In this document: positions 1-11,000 of the stretch, piece by piece | Position numbering within the stretch: the first letter of the stretch is position 1 | How the letters are laid out: every line of letters starts with the position of its first letter | Assembly: GCA_951640165.1 (NCBI GenBank) | Contig: OX621257.1 | Location: 7,079,201 to 7,143,200, forward strand | Origin: Pseudoips prasinana | Taxonomy: Eukaryota; Arthropoda; Insecta; Lepidoptera; Nolidae | Length of the DNA: 64,000 bases | Direction: 5' to 3' | Translations under genes and position numbers: made by a program | The notes under the pieces: generated by a model | The model's database searches: none | What the model was told of the DNA's origin: nothing | Seen by the model: the letters and a program-made list of their open reading frames with translations, nothing else

Positions 1-172
1 TCTACCAGAGGATGGGCAGCAGCTTCCTTCTGATTACTTTTACCATCTTACTGCGATCGCCAACCCCCCTGCTAAGCGTGGCGATTATGGCATATCCCCC
101 CAAGACGATTCTTGAGGGAGGCTTGTCCAGCAGTGGACTTATTTAGCTGTAATGATGATGATGATGATGAAC
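1..172 (+). repeat. ATG-tail short interspersed element, 5' end outside window
   Basis: The block carries GCGATCGCCAACC, AAGCGTGGCGATTATGGCAT and CCAGCAGTGGACTTATT and then a run of ATGATG. The same order recurs at 6527, 18715, 24872, 38205, 58285 and 60795. The tail resembles the 3' tail of the RTE-like LINE in this window, so it may be a non-autonomous partner. No coding capacity is evident. Confidence 0.7.
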
Positions 173-670
173 CCATTCTAAAGTGAATTACAATTAATTG
201 TGTGCTTAGAAACTGCATAGGTTTGTGGTAAATTGCAGTTAATACCACACAATCACAGAAAGCACCATGGACAACTATCACAACCACCGCGCCATACATG
301 GCCTGGTGGAACAAGAACGAGAAGTAATTGTCCTTTGTCTGGGTGTACTAAAAATATATCAGCTTCTTAATTGTCTGGTGCCATGTGATCAGGAGGTATC
401 AGGCAGTTAGTGTTAGTTTTAGTATAATTTTATTGGCTACACAAAATATAATGACGGTCAAGAATACTAAAATAGCATCACATAAGAACAAAACCTCCCT
501 GCTGCAGGTATTTTTTCTGTACAACATCTTTAGGACATAATATCTTTGTAAAGTAAACATATTGAGAAGAATTGTAAATATAACTAAAAGAATGAGGCAG
601 TTTAATAATATAAACTTTTTCTCCATTATCAAACCATTGACAAACCTTATTTCTGCGTGCGTTGAACCGT

Positions 671-675
671 ATTGG
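671..675 (-). promoter_or_regulatory. Inverted CCAAT box upstream of Arl3
   Basis: ATTGG on the plus strand is CCAAT on the minus strand. It lies 17 bases before the X-box-like motif and about 180 bases before the Arl3 start codon. NF-Y sites often sit beside RFX sites, but a five-base match alone is weak evidence. Confidence 0.3.
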
Positions 676-691
676 CTAGACTCGTAGCCTC

Positions 692-705
692 GTAGCCATG
701 GAAAC
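692..705 (+). promoter_or_regulatory. RFX-type X-box in the Arl3 promoter
   Basis: GTAGCCATGGAAAC matches the palindromic X-box consensus RYYNYYATRRNRAC at all but the third position. It ends 146 bases before the start codon. RFX factors drive ciliary genes in animals through X-boxes close to the start codon, and ARL3 is a ciliary GTPase, so the position and the target agree. That it binds RFX is inference. Confidence 0.5.
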
Positions 706-851
706 GATAATGTCAACAATCTTACAATTTAGTGCTCGTTGCATTGAAATTGAAACCCATTGAAGTAATTTAATTACGATGTTTAACATTGGTTTTTATT
801 AATTAAAACTCAAATTTTATTAGCTTGCACTTTTAAAGTTTTTAAATCGTG

Positions 852-854
852 ATG
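852..854 (+). CDS. Arl3: Arl3 coding exon 1: the start codon alone
   Basis: The ATG is followed directly by the donor GTAAGT, so the exon contributes only Met1. Starting here gives the family N terminus M-G-L-L after splicing. Reading through the intron would give an unrelated hydrophobic leader instead. The 5' UTR extends upstream by an unknown distance. Confidence 0.85.
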
Positions 855-3800
855 GTAAGTGTAAGTTATTTCTACAGTGTTACAAAAGTTGTGTTATACA
901 TTTTGTTGTCTGTTTCAATGTACCTATGTGTATTGCAGGGTCTATTGAATATATTGAAGAAGTTACGGTCTAATACAGACAAAGAGCTTCGTCTGTTGCT
1001 TCTTGGGCTAGACAATGCTGGTAAAACGACGCTTTTAAAACAATTAGCATCTGAAGATGTGAACCATGTTACACCGACTGCAGGATTCAATATAAAATCA
1101 GTTCTATCCAACGGATTTAAACTCAATGTATGGGATATTGGTGGCCAGAGGAAGATTCGCCCTTACTGGAGGAACTACTTTGAGAATACTGATATTTTGG
1201 TGAGTGTTTTAAATACCTACTTATTACAATTTGACTGCACATGTGGCGCAGTGGTTAAGATAGCTGCATCGCCACTTCGTCTTCAGTGCCTCTAGCACGA
1301 GCTCCTGCAGTTTACTTACTCGATCACATGTACAGTTTCCTCCCATACATTGAGCACCAGCGCCTCTCGCGGAAACTATTAAGAACTAAAACTCTGGTGC
1401 TCAATGTATGGGACGAAACTGTATGTGTGATCGAGTAAGTAAACTGCAGGAACTCATGCTAGAGGCACTGATTTAGATTCCCTCCCAGGACAGCTAACAA
1501 ATAGTCTGGCTGTACCTTGTGTCAGTCAATTATATGTTTGTAAAGTACCCTGGGACACTGCGATTAAATTCCCTAGTGCGGGTGGGGTCTCCTTTTAGTG
1601 TCTCATTTGGCTTCTTGTGTTATAAAACATTTACCTACTTAATTTGTAGTTATTTAGTGAAGTTGAAAATATGGCTTCATAATTTAATGAATTAAAAACA
1701 TAATGTCAATACTTGCTTCATTTTATAGAAAGCCAAGCAAAGAGTACACTAATGATAATTTAAATGACAGTGTCTAAAAATATAATTCATCATCATCATA
1801 TCAGCCGAAAGACGTCCACTGCTGGACAAAGGCATCCCCCAAAGATCTCCACAATTGCCGGTCTTGCGCTATTTGCATCCAGCAGTTTAAAAAATTTAAT
1901 TATTTAAATTTTTTATTACAATAACAATGCCCGCATTAGCGAAATAAATCTGTGTTAAGTGTAAAGTATACAAGCCCAACAGCATATTATTATATACTAT
2001 TATTCCAGATTATTTATTTAATTTCTTATTTTTTATATGTTTATATTTATAAAATTGATATAAAAAAGAAAACAATAATACAGTTTTAATCCTGTGAACA
2101 GATGGTTTAACTTACCAAGTACTATAATTATTGATTAATTTTGCATGATATCTCTAAAATTAAAAGAAATAGAAAGTGATAATATAATACTCGCATAGTG
2201 CATAAAACCAGTATTGGGGTATTAGGTATTGTTTTACGCTACTGAAGGTACTTTTACTGTAGGTATCAATCTGGGTTAGCTGATATTCATGTAAACAAAT
2301 TCAATCATTACAAATTTTCCTTCATACTTTTATAAGCTTAGGACTGTCTTAAAAAACATTTAGAAATAGGACAAATTATTTAATTGACATTGACATATCT
2401 TTTAATGATCATAAAATTAATAAAGTAAAAATTACAAAGCTTTTAGGTTTAAGTCTTGATTGTAATCTTAATTGGAAAACTCAGGTCGAAAATGTGACTA
2501 CAAAACTAAATCAGTTTTCTTACGCTCTGTATATGCTTGGAAAGATTGTGAACCGAACTGCTGTTATTACTGCCTATCACAGTTACGTAGAATCATTATT
2601 GAGATACCTATGGTGTTATTTTTTGGGGCAACTCAGTTGATAAGGATTTAGTATTTAAAGCCCAAAAGAATCGCGTGAGAGCGATTTGTAAACTTAAGCC
2701 TACGGAAAGCTGTCAACCTTTTTTCATAAGTCTAAGATTCTTACCTTACCATGTATTTATATATATGAAGTTTCAATATTTGTCGCTTCAAATCTAAATT
2801 TATTTAAACCATTGAAGAGTGCACGAAACCATAAAAAATAGGGTTTCCGTTAAATCGAACGGCGCAATTCAGTAATAGTGTCTTTTGCATGGCGCCGCGT
2901 ATCTACAATCGTCTACCGAAAGATATTTTGAACAGTTCCAATATTGCTAGCAAGAAACACAAATTGAAAGGCTTTCTTCTTGGTAAAGCATACTATAGTG
3001 TCAAACAATTTCTCGAATACCAGATAATTTAAAAAAAATGCACACTAATTTGCTAAATGACTTTAGTTTAGGCTGATTTCAGAGTCGCGCGCGCGAGCGG
3101 CGCCGGCCAAACGCGCGCGCTTACAATTACACTAGATAGTAGTTGCGTTTCATAGTCACGCAGTTCGCACGCGTCGCTGTTGAGACGCGCTGGCCTCCGG
3201 CGCGTGCCGCGCGCGTCACTCTGAAATCACCCTTAGGTATATAAGATTGACATGAAACTGTGTTTAATAATTCAATGTGTTCAATAATTGAATAAATTTT
3301 TATACGTATTTTGACAATTACACCAATTATTGAATTATGGTAGCAGATATTTTATTGACATCGTAATATTATTTGACATCAATGATATTTACTTTGAAAT
3401 TGTTGACATATAAATTATTATTATTATATTTGAATGTATTATATTACTAATTTGAATTTATAGGGATTGTTTAACTTTTAAAAATAATAGTGATGTTATA
3501 AAAAATTGGTGTTCATTATTTTTAGTAAATTGAGATGAATATTTTAATTAAACATGACATTTCTTACTTGCAGGAAATGTAAAATTGTGTACGCCTGTGT
3601 GGTTGATTTTTGTGAACTATTTATTTACTTATATTTAAGATCCTCCTTGTACCAAATTTCACACAATAAATATTGATTGATTGATTGAAAAGCTTTGTTC
3701 CTAAGTTCTGCGACCTAATTAGATTAAAAGAACAATGCTAGCATTTATGGTGTATTAAAAAATAAACAATGATGACACCACCATAATTATTTAAAACCAT

Positions 3801-5753
3801 TTAAAAAGAAAAAACTGGTAGTAGTGAATAATTAACCAATACAATGATTCTGTCTAAGTCGATGATATGTTGAGAACTTCATTTGTTTAATTTACACCAA
3901 TATTATTTGGTTCAGGAACGAAACTAAAACAGACGGCTTATACAACTTGGAGATAGAACTGTCCACTGTTCAAACTTTATTGCTGTTTATAAAATGCAAA
4001 ATGTATGTTTTAAAATTCCAGATATATGTTGTGGATTGTTCCGATCATCTGCGACTGCAGGAGACGAGCCAGGAACTAGCGGAACTGTTGGAGGATGAGA
4101 AATTACGAGGAGTACCTGTATTAGTGTATGCTAATAAGCAAGATTTGGCTGCAGGTAAGGTTATTTTTTTTACCTTTTTTGAAATAGTCCTTGGAATCCT
4201 GCAAGAAGACGAAGATCTGGGTTGATTCTGTCAACATGTAGACAAATGTGGAGACTACCAACTTCAAGATGGTCTGGTACCATTGCAGTCGATACATACT
4301 GGTCCAAATGGCTCAAAACTATACCCGCAAAAAGTGTCTATGGGTGGGTATGTCGGACTCGCACTGACTAAACCTAATCTGCCTTGGACTTGTCTTGGCG
4401 CCTGATGGGGAGAGCTCCGGGAACGTGGGTATACTGCTCTTATTGCGCCATGTCCCAGATGTTCGGGACATGTACTCTGGGGGACTCTGGATTGCCCTCC
4501 TTATTTGCCGACTCCTGCCAGTATGGCACAGCGACGGCGCCACAAATAGATTGCTGTTGTCGCGGAGCTGCTAGCAATTGACGGCAGTAGAGGACAGTTC
4601 TCTGACTGCTGCCGCGGTCCCGAGAGGGAGGAGAGTTGGGTCTCGTCAAATTGGCGACCGCACTTAGATGGTAGCTAGTACACAGGTGGCGTTGCTGCCC
4701 GACTACCTGCTGCATCCTTTAGTTGTCTTTAAATACCCACCTTGACTTTTAATTCCTTTTCACCCATGGGGTGATATGGGTTTCCACTGTTATTCTTTCT
4801 GGGCCGGAACCCACACGGAACCGGTAAGCCAGATTTCAATCAATAATAAATAGCTTTCTTCTGATTAATTTTACCTGTAACAGATCTCATACATTTTTTA
4901 TTTTAATTACAGCATTACCAGCTAGTGAAATAGCCCAGCATTTGGGCTTGCATCTCATCAGGGACAGGACTTGGCAGATACAAGCTTGTGTGGCTACTGA
5001 TGGCACTGGAATCAAGGTTTGTAAAATCTTTAGGGTTCTGTACAAAAATGGTGTATAGGAACCCGGGAAGATGCAAATGGGAAATTTGAGAAAACATTTA
5101 CCAACGGGCCGCTTGGCTTGGATGTTACATAATTCCCTTTTTCGCCGCAGGTCGTGATTTCGATTCCAACCAGAACCAGTTATTTGTGTGCATGAACATG
5201 TCTGTTTGTCCTGAGTCTAGGTGTAATATGCATATAAGTATGTATTTACAAAAGAATACTAATTTTCTTTTGGGTTGAAAGGCCGGTTGGCGTGGTTGGT
5301 GGATACTTTCATTTCACGCCGCAGGTCGCGAGGTCGATTCCCACGCAGGACAGATATTTGTGTGCATGAACATGTCACCTGTCCTGAGTGTAATTATCTA
5401 TATAAGTGTCTATTTCCAAAAGTAAAAAAAACTTCTGTGTACTTATGTACACGCGTTAGAAGTTATACTTCTTAATATACAACTTGAACATAGTTATCAA
5501 TTTTCATACCACCTAGAACTAACGTCATGCTGTTATTTTTCTCCATCGCGCCAAAAGAAGTATAACTTCAATAGTACAAGGGCTCTGCTTAATTTGGGAT
5601 TAGATGGCCGGGCGTGAATAATATAATAATATCCTGATATTATTATCATCATAATTTTGTGATTAAAATATATTTTTAATGACAATCTTTTGTATTTCGT
5701 GATTACAGGAAGGCATGGAATGGGTGTGCAAGAATATTCCAGCAAAGAAATAA
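852..5753 (+). CDS. Arl3: ADP-ribosylation factor-like protein 3 (ARL3), five coding exons
   Basis: Small GTPase of the ARF/ARL family. Joining exons 852-854, 939-1199, 4022-4154, 4913-5016 and 5709-5753 gives 181 residues, one fewer than the usual 182 of vertebrate ARL3, and the sequence is highly similar throughout. Visible motifs are the P-loop GLDNAGKT (24-31), switch-I Thr48, WDIGGQR with Asp67 and Gln71, NKQD (126-129), and the C-terminal WVCKN segment. In other animals ARL3 with GTP releases lipidated cargo from UNC119 and PDE6D in cilia; its GAP is RP2 and its exchange factor is ARL13B. All introns have GT..AG borders and phases agree. Intron 2 (2.8 kb) is swollen by nested transposons. 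No frameshift or lost key residue is seen. It converges with the minus-strand gene ending at 7988. Confidence 0.95.
939..1199 (+). CDS. Arl3: Arl3 coding exon 2 (residues 2-88)
   Basis: The acceptor TATTGCAG precedes GGT CTA TTG and the donor GTGAGT follows. The exon encodes the N-terminal helix, P-loop, switch I and switch II up to NTDIL. Both borders are phase 0. Confidence 0.93.
1231..1286 (+). repeat. SINE-B, 5' part, interrupted by P1
   Basis: TGTGGCGCAGTGGTTAAGA is an A-box-bearing tRNA-like head shared with 37183 and 50740. The element is broken by P1 and resumes at about 1472 with the CAGGACAGCTAAC segment. It lies in Arl3 intron 2. Confidence 0.7.
1287..1467. mobile_element. P1 palindromic MITE, copy 1
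   Basis: Long inverted arms of about 75 bases (TGCCTCTAGCACGAG at the left, its complement at the right) flank a short unpaired centre. Copies of near equal length are at 23085 and 37617. No coding capacity. It is flanked by CAG on the left and CTG on the right. Confidence 0.8.
1472..1622 (+). repeat. SINE-B, 3' part
   Basis: Continues the element broken at 1286: TGTCAGTCAATTATATG, then AAAGTACC, then GTGCGGGTGGGGTCTCC. It is the same tail as the copies at 27280, 37183 and 62690, with minor drift. Confidence 0.65.
1786..1875 (-). repeat. RTE-like LINE 3' tail
   Basis: CATCATCATCATATCAGCCG followed by AAGACGTCCACTGCTGG is the reverse complement of the tail of the RTE-like copy ending at 59062. 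Only about 90 bases are kept, in Arl3 intron 2. Confidence 0.75.
2331..3690 (+). mobile_element. Jockey-like non-LTR retrotransposon, 3' part, decayed
   Basis: With frameshifts the plus strand reads as the C-terminal part of a LINE reverse transcriptase, including [28 protein letters not shown] and [12 protein letters not shown]. It ends with AATAAA and a (TTGA)n-like tail near 3670-3690. The last 160 codons resemble the fragments at 26875, 33600 and 56720. A GC-rich MITE (3071-3232) sits inside it. It lies within Arl3 intron 2 in sense orientation. The clade assignment is tentative. Confidence 0.75.
3071..3232. mobile_element. GC-rich MITE flanked by TTA, Harbinger-like
   Basis: The ends are GGCTGATTTCAGAGT and the complement of GGGTGATTTCAGAGT. 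TTA occurs directly on both sides (3068-3070 and 3233-3235), the target duplication expected for PIF/Harbinger elements. The inside is dominated by CGCG runs, in sharp contrast with the AT-rich host LINE. Confidence 0.7.
4022..4154 (+). CDS. Arl3: Arl3 coding exon 3 (residues 89 to first base of codon 133)
   Basis: The acceptor AAATTCCAG opens IYVVDCSD, and the donor GTAAGG follows GCA G (phase 1). The exon carries NKQD (126-129), the base-specificity motif. It shows the usual ARL3 helix [15 protein letters not shown]. Confidence 0.93.
4241..4860. repeat. Unclassified moderately GC-rich dispersed repeat in Arl3 intron 3
   Basis: Segments such as GTCGGACTCGCACTGACTAA, GCCTGATGGGGAGAGCTCC and GGGTATACTGCTC recur at 9345-9480 and 25770-25860. 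No terminal repeats or credible coding frame could be made out. It may be a piece of a non-LTR element. Confidence 0.45.
4913..5016 (+). CDS. Arl3: Arl3 coding exon 4 (rest of codon 133 to residue 167)
   Basis: The acceptor TTAATTACAG completes codon 133 (Ala), then [18 protein letters not shown] and [15 protein letters not shown]. The donor is GTTTGT, phase 0. The G5 region reads ACVAT where vertebrate ARL3 has SCSAL, a conservative change. Confidence 0.93.
5108..5265 (+). repeat. SINE-A, 3' truncated
   Basis: A tRNA-like head with the B-box-like GATTTCGATTCCAACC is followed by TGCATGAACATGTCTG and GTATGTATTTACAAAAG. It lies in Arl3 intron 4, just before another copy. Confidence 0.65.
5279..5645 (+). 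repeat. SINE-A carrying an internal MITE
   Basis: The head is GGCCGGTTGGCGTGGTTGG with B box GGTCGATTCCC. The normal body stops near 5440 and the usual tail (AGTACAAGGGCTCTGCTTAA, GGATTAGATGGCC) resumes near 5572. The intervening 130 bases are a separate element. Confidence 0.75.
5446..5571. mobile_element. Small inverted-repeat element inside SINE-A
   Basis: AGAAGTTATACTTCTT at the left and AAGAAGTATAACTT at the right form terminal inverted repeats. The internal block CCACCTAGAACTAAC through CCATCGCGCCAAAAG is found again at 39745-39850. Confidence 0.6.
5709..5753 (+). CDS. Arl3: Arl3 coding exon 5 (residues 168-181 and stop)
   Basis: The acceptor GTGATTACAG opens [14 protein letters not shown] followed by TAA. 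This matches the conserved C-terminal end of ARL3 proteins. Confidence 0.93.
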   Translation, partial: EGMEWVCKNIPAKK

Positions 5754-5762
5754 ATATTCTAT

Positions 5763-5768
5763 AATAAA
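5763..5768 (+). promoter_or_regulatory. Candidate poly(A) signal of Arl3
   Basis: AATAAA lies ten bases after the stop codon; another AATAAA overlaps the stop itself. Use of either would give a very short 3' UTR, so a later signal cannot be excluded. Confidence 0.35.
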
Positions 5769-6526
5769 TCATAATGTTAATTTTGTTAGTATTCTACGCT
5801 TAATCTTATTAATAGAAATTCCATCCAATTTTATGATAGATTTAATATAATTATGATAATGTTCTTTAAACTTAATTCTAGTATCACAATCAATTAATTA
5901 TGATGATCATCATTGTGTTGATGTGTGTAATTATGTTAACAATCAGCCTGTGATGATGACTCTCGTAAAGTTAATTCCGTCCACTAGAAATAATATATTA
6001 AAAAAATACTATGTGAAATATAAATAGTGTGGGGCACTAATCTATGAAACTAAACTTGTAGTACATTTGTTAATGAAATACGCGGTTTATTTTGGCTTTA
6101 GAAATTCTATAACTTAGGAACTTCCGTAAGTTCTCTATTAGAACGAGTATCCAAAGTGGCATTATTAGGATCATATCAAAATTGGCTAGGAAGAGAGGGG
6201 AACACTGCGAGACAGAGAAGGAGAGCGTTGATGCATCACACGCCCCCCTCTTAAACCTACGTCTGAGTCGCAAGTTTCTGACTCCGTCGAGTGTTTCCTC
6301 CTCTACCACGCGATGGACCCGGTTTCCGCACGGTGAAACCATGGAATGCTAAAAATTAGGTCTCACAAACTACGGTAATGATTGTTTCAAGATGATGGCT
6401 AGGTTAAGCACTATTTATGTATCACGTGTATTATAGATTAGTTAGTTATTAGAGAACAAGGAATAATAATTCTGTTCGTGACACTATGGACACTATTTAC
6501 TAGTCATTACCTACTTTACTTGTTAA

Positions 6527-6785
6527 TCATCATCATGACAGACAAATGACATGCACTGCTGGAGGAAGGTCTACCCAAAAGATTTCCACAATGGAGTGTG
6601 CATCAATTGGAGGGTCACGTTTGTTAGACAGGTAGGCGATCGCAGTATGATATTTATAGTACACAGAGACGCTGCTGCCTGTACTCTGGTAGATATTCCC
6701 TCGGGACGACTTCTACGTCCCCTACGGAATGATATGGGATGGCAATATTCTATGTCGTCACACAGCAGATATTTGTTAATATTAT
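6527..6785 (-). repeat. ATG-tail element, reverse copy
   Basis: Opens with CATCATCATGACAG, then CCACAATGG, GGCGATCGCAGTATGAT, CACAGAGACGCTGCTGCC and ATTCCCTCGGGACGAC. It is a near full-length member of the family seen at 18715 and 24872. Confidence 0.75.
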
Positions 6786-6789
6786 CTTT

Positions 6790-7987
6790 TAATAATCAAA
6801 GTAGGATCTAATATTTAGAAGTGAACCGCATTTTAAATAAAATACGGTTCGCGAATATTTTTTTTTTCTTTGAATCTAGTCATTATTATACTATTCATCT
6901 CAATTTTCGTGTAAGTAAGTAGCCTAGTGTAATTTTATTTTACTGGTTGTAACTTCCATTTAAATAAAACAGCATCGTTTTCAGTCTAGTTTTTTTATTT
7001 AATAACTTACATAAACTTGGAATGTATTTACATAATATTTATGTATGTAATATTGAAAAATATATTTTAAGTACCTAAATTATTATTTAAAACATATATT
7101 AGAGATTCATTACAAATTCTATAGTAAAATAAAACATCCCTATTCCTTTACTATAATTTTATGATCATTATATTATATTTAACGATTTTAGCACCAAATG
7201 TCCAGCAAAACTAACCTTAAACTAATAAGTAAGAAAGTTAGAAGATGTTTTTTGACATACCTGAAGCAAGTAGTGATAGACAGAGGCAATTTAAATCTTA
7301 AAGATGTCTGAAAAATTCTTAAGGAAAAGATTACTAATAAAATCACAAGTGTAATAAATGCATCTAATTGATAAAATTAATATATGCTCGTAATAATACC
7401 GTAATACTTTCCCCGACAGTTAATATTATTCTAAGTTACAAAATATTTTCTTTATATACTCAAAAGTAAGTGCAAAAAAATATTTTATTACTTCTATCAA
7501 TAATGTATTCTGTAGTAAAATTAAGTACTTATATTGCAAATATAGCGCATCACATTTTATTTTAAGTACTTTTAACTAATTATATTTATACAATAAAATA
7601 TATTTATTAAGAAAACACCTAATATTAATAATTATGATAAAACAAAAATAATAATGATGATAGTGCAATAGTGAAAAATGATGTGTAGTGACATAATTAT
7701 GATAAACAAATGACAATTGTTTTAATGATGATACCTGCATCACATAATAGTTATATCCTAATCATAATTTATTATATATTAATGAAAGAATCATTGAAAT
7801 AAATTGATAACAGAGCCGATGAAAAAAGACAAAATTTACAGAAATAAATTGCTAAATCCACTTATAAAAGTTTTATGGATTGTGCCAGTGATTTCTTATA
7901 AGTACGATACAAAGGTAAATTTAGGAAGTGATATGTAGATTTTATATTTCTTTATCTTGTTATTGCTCCAATTTCAACAAATCTAGC
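6790..7987. other. AT-rich intergenic gap between convergent genes
   Basis: About 1.2 kb of AT-rich sequence between the two converging genes. I see no open frame with splice support and no clear repeat. It should hold the 3' UTR of the minus-strand gene; no convincing poly(A) signal was identified. Confidence 0.5.
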
Positions 7988-8068
7988 TTATAACTCGCTG
8001 TGGTATACTTCAGTGGTTACCTTCATCTCGTGTTCGTGGAATGCTGAGCAATCTGCTGGGTATGCAGC
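7988..8068 (-). CDS. Secreted-protein gene, coding exon 6 (residues 449-474)
   Basis: The acceptor TTTTTCAG opens AAYPADCSAFHEHEMK and ends YHSEL followed by TAA. It contains the fourth C-terminal cysteine (455). Phase 0. Confidence 0.82.
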   Translation of the reverse strand, partial: AAYPADCSAFHEHEMKVTTEVYHSEL

Positions 8069-11000
8069 CTGAAAAACAAAGTACATTATAATATATCGTC
8101 GTTGCAAATTTAAAATCTATGTGAAATTTTTGCCTAATACGAGGATTTCATATATTATTAAAATTATTTTGAATAACGATGATTAACAAAAACTCCCATG
8201 TGAATATCTCAGATATTACTGATAGAATGTGTCAATTAAAAAAAAACACGTGACACACTGGATTATATTGTACAGATGCCAGCACATCAAGCTACCCCAA
8301 TCTGTCAAATTTCGCCAATTGAAAGTGAACATGCTTTTGTGATAATGTTGAAAATCTATATAAGAAATTTGACAGATTGGGGTAGCTGGATGTGCTGGCG
8401 TCTGTACATTCAAATATCATATGCGCTCGATGTACATAAAAGAGAACTTAAGGGCATAGAAGATTTCAAATTTGCAACGACGATATATTTTTGTGAAGGC
8501 GCAACAAGTGTTAGGGAGATCTTTGAGATTACAATCTACCTATAGCTTAACGCTTTTTGGGGACACGACTACTTACAGCTATATATTGACTTTGGCGGTT
8601 ACCTATAGGATAGACGTAGTAATAATTTTTCAACATTATCACAAAAGCATAATGCTCACTTTCAATTGGCGAAATTTGACAGATTGGGGTAGCTTGATGT
8701 GCTACATCTATAGAGTCAGAGATGTTCCAGAATAATACCCGTGAGGATGTCGACAGCCCTATTAGCGAACCGCACGAGCGCGAGCCCTATGAGTCAACCC
8801 GCCAGTGTCGTGGGGAGTAAGCTTTTGAATGAGTGACGAGAGCGTTACTTAAAGTGTGATTGGTGGAGGCGAACGGAAGTTGAGAAGGAGATACAATTTA
8901 GTGAAGATAGATAGCGAGAGTAACATTTCGTATATTCTTCCAGGGGCAAAAGAGAGGTGCGAGCACACATTTTTGTCTCTCTTCTCTTATACCCAGTTTC
9001 GTATTGTTATCAAGTAGGTACCAACTCAATAGCCGCGCAATGGTTATGACGTAGCTGCTATGTTATAATAATATATTTACACTTATTTGATTAGTGATTA
9101 TCATCTTATTAATTACTATAATAATTCTATAATAATTTTACTACTTAAATCTATTAATCGACATCATCGACAAGACTTTCAAATGGTTGTCACAGATAAA
9201 AATATAAATAGGGTAGGAGAATTATTAAAGAGGCATTCTTTGTACGACGGTAGATGAGAACGTTATTCTGTTCGATTAAATATTGTTTGTGGAAAATATC
9301 TCGGAGTTTTAATGTGCAGAACCTACGTGTGCGTAATAGTATATTTTTAGTCCGGGCTATGTCGGACTCGCACCGACTAAGCCTAACCTGCCGTGGACTT
9401 CTGTTGGCGTCTGATGGGAGAAGACCCAGGAACGCGGGTATGCTGCTCCAGTCATGTGGTCTAAGCATACCTACTCGTAATTTTTTTCTCAGCCTTTTTG
9501 GTGGTCAAAGAATTACACTTACATCACAATTAACGTCATTCTGTATAGCACTGTAGAGATCGAAGAATCCCCCTCCGTTCTGATAGCTGAGTGCTGCTGA
9601 TGCGATTAAGCTGCTGAGCTTCGTGAGGCCTGCCTTGAAGCCAGGGAGACCTGGAAACAAATTATGTATTCTCAATGTGGACTGCTTATGTGGAGGATAC
9701 TGTAATACACTTTACAAGTCGATGCCTCCAACATAGCCGCAGTCTCTGTTACCAAGCAAATGATTAATGAAATGATTATGTTTTAACAATTAAAAACGTA
9801 TAATCACACTAATATCATAAAGGCGAAAGTTTGTTAGTGTGTGAGTGTGTACCTATATTTGTTACTACTTCACGTCTAAACGGCTGGAGCGATTTCAATA
9901 TAATTTGGTATGGAGCGAGCTGTCACCCTAGATTAACACATAGGCTATAATTCATAATGTTTAACGAGGGTAAAACCGCGGGGCACAGCTATTATAATAT
10001 AAGTTCTGAATGGTTGTATTTTATATTCATTTTAGCTTTATTTTATCCCTTCCATATATTGAATACTTTGGCGATCCGGTTGGAGTGGTTGGTAAATGCT
10101 TGCCCTTCAAGCCGCAGGTCGTGAGTTGGATGCCCACCCAGGACCATTGATATACAAAAAACCCAAGATACACTCAGACTCAGCGTCTCAAAATAATGGT
10201 AATGCCCAGGACCGATATTTGTATGCATGGACATGTACATAAATATAGTCTTATATTATATACTAGCTGTCCCGCGACTTCGTCCGCGTGCGAATTAGTT
10301 ATTTGTTTTATTTTTGTATTTTCTAAAATAAAAGTAGCCAAAGTTACACCTTATTACATCAGCTACCTGCCGATAAAAGTCCCGTCAAAATAGGTCCAGC
10401 CATTTCAGAGATAAGCCGGAACAAACAGACAGACAGACAGACAAAAATTGTAAAAATGTAATTTTGGTGTATGTACCGTATATATCTTCATATACTTGTA
10501 GTAAAAAACGGTTATTTCAATATTACAAACAGACACTCCAATTTTATTTATATGTAGGTATGTAGGTATAGAATAGATGTATAGATTTGTCTGTAAGTCT
10601 GGGTGTAACTATCTATATAAGTATGTATTTACAAAAAAAGTAGTACATGTAATATATTAGTTATCTGGTTGCCATAGTACAAGCTGTGCTTAGTTTGGGA
10701 TCAGATGGCCGTGTATTTATAATGTCACAAGATATCATTATTTTATTACTCATAAACCACTAGATGTCGCGGCAAACGTTGTACTGCCTTAACAAGAAAT
10801 AAAACCTGGAATTTCATCGCAGCGCCACCTACCGGTCCAATTGTAAATCGAATTCATCGAGGGACCCGAGGGAGATGTAATTTTTACACACTAGCTGTGC
10901 CCCGCGGTTTTACCCGCGTTTAACTTTATAAATTATCACAGTTCCTCCCCCGTAGGTGATACCTTGATAATATGTAGCCTATACTACTAGTTGCCCCGAC

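Noticed and set aside
399..719. 106-codon minus-strand frame upstream of Arl3
   Set aside because: Leu/Ile/Phe-rich by base composition; it overlaps the promoter region with the X-box and has no splice or homology support.
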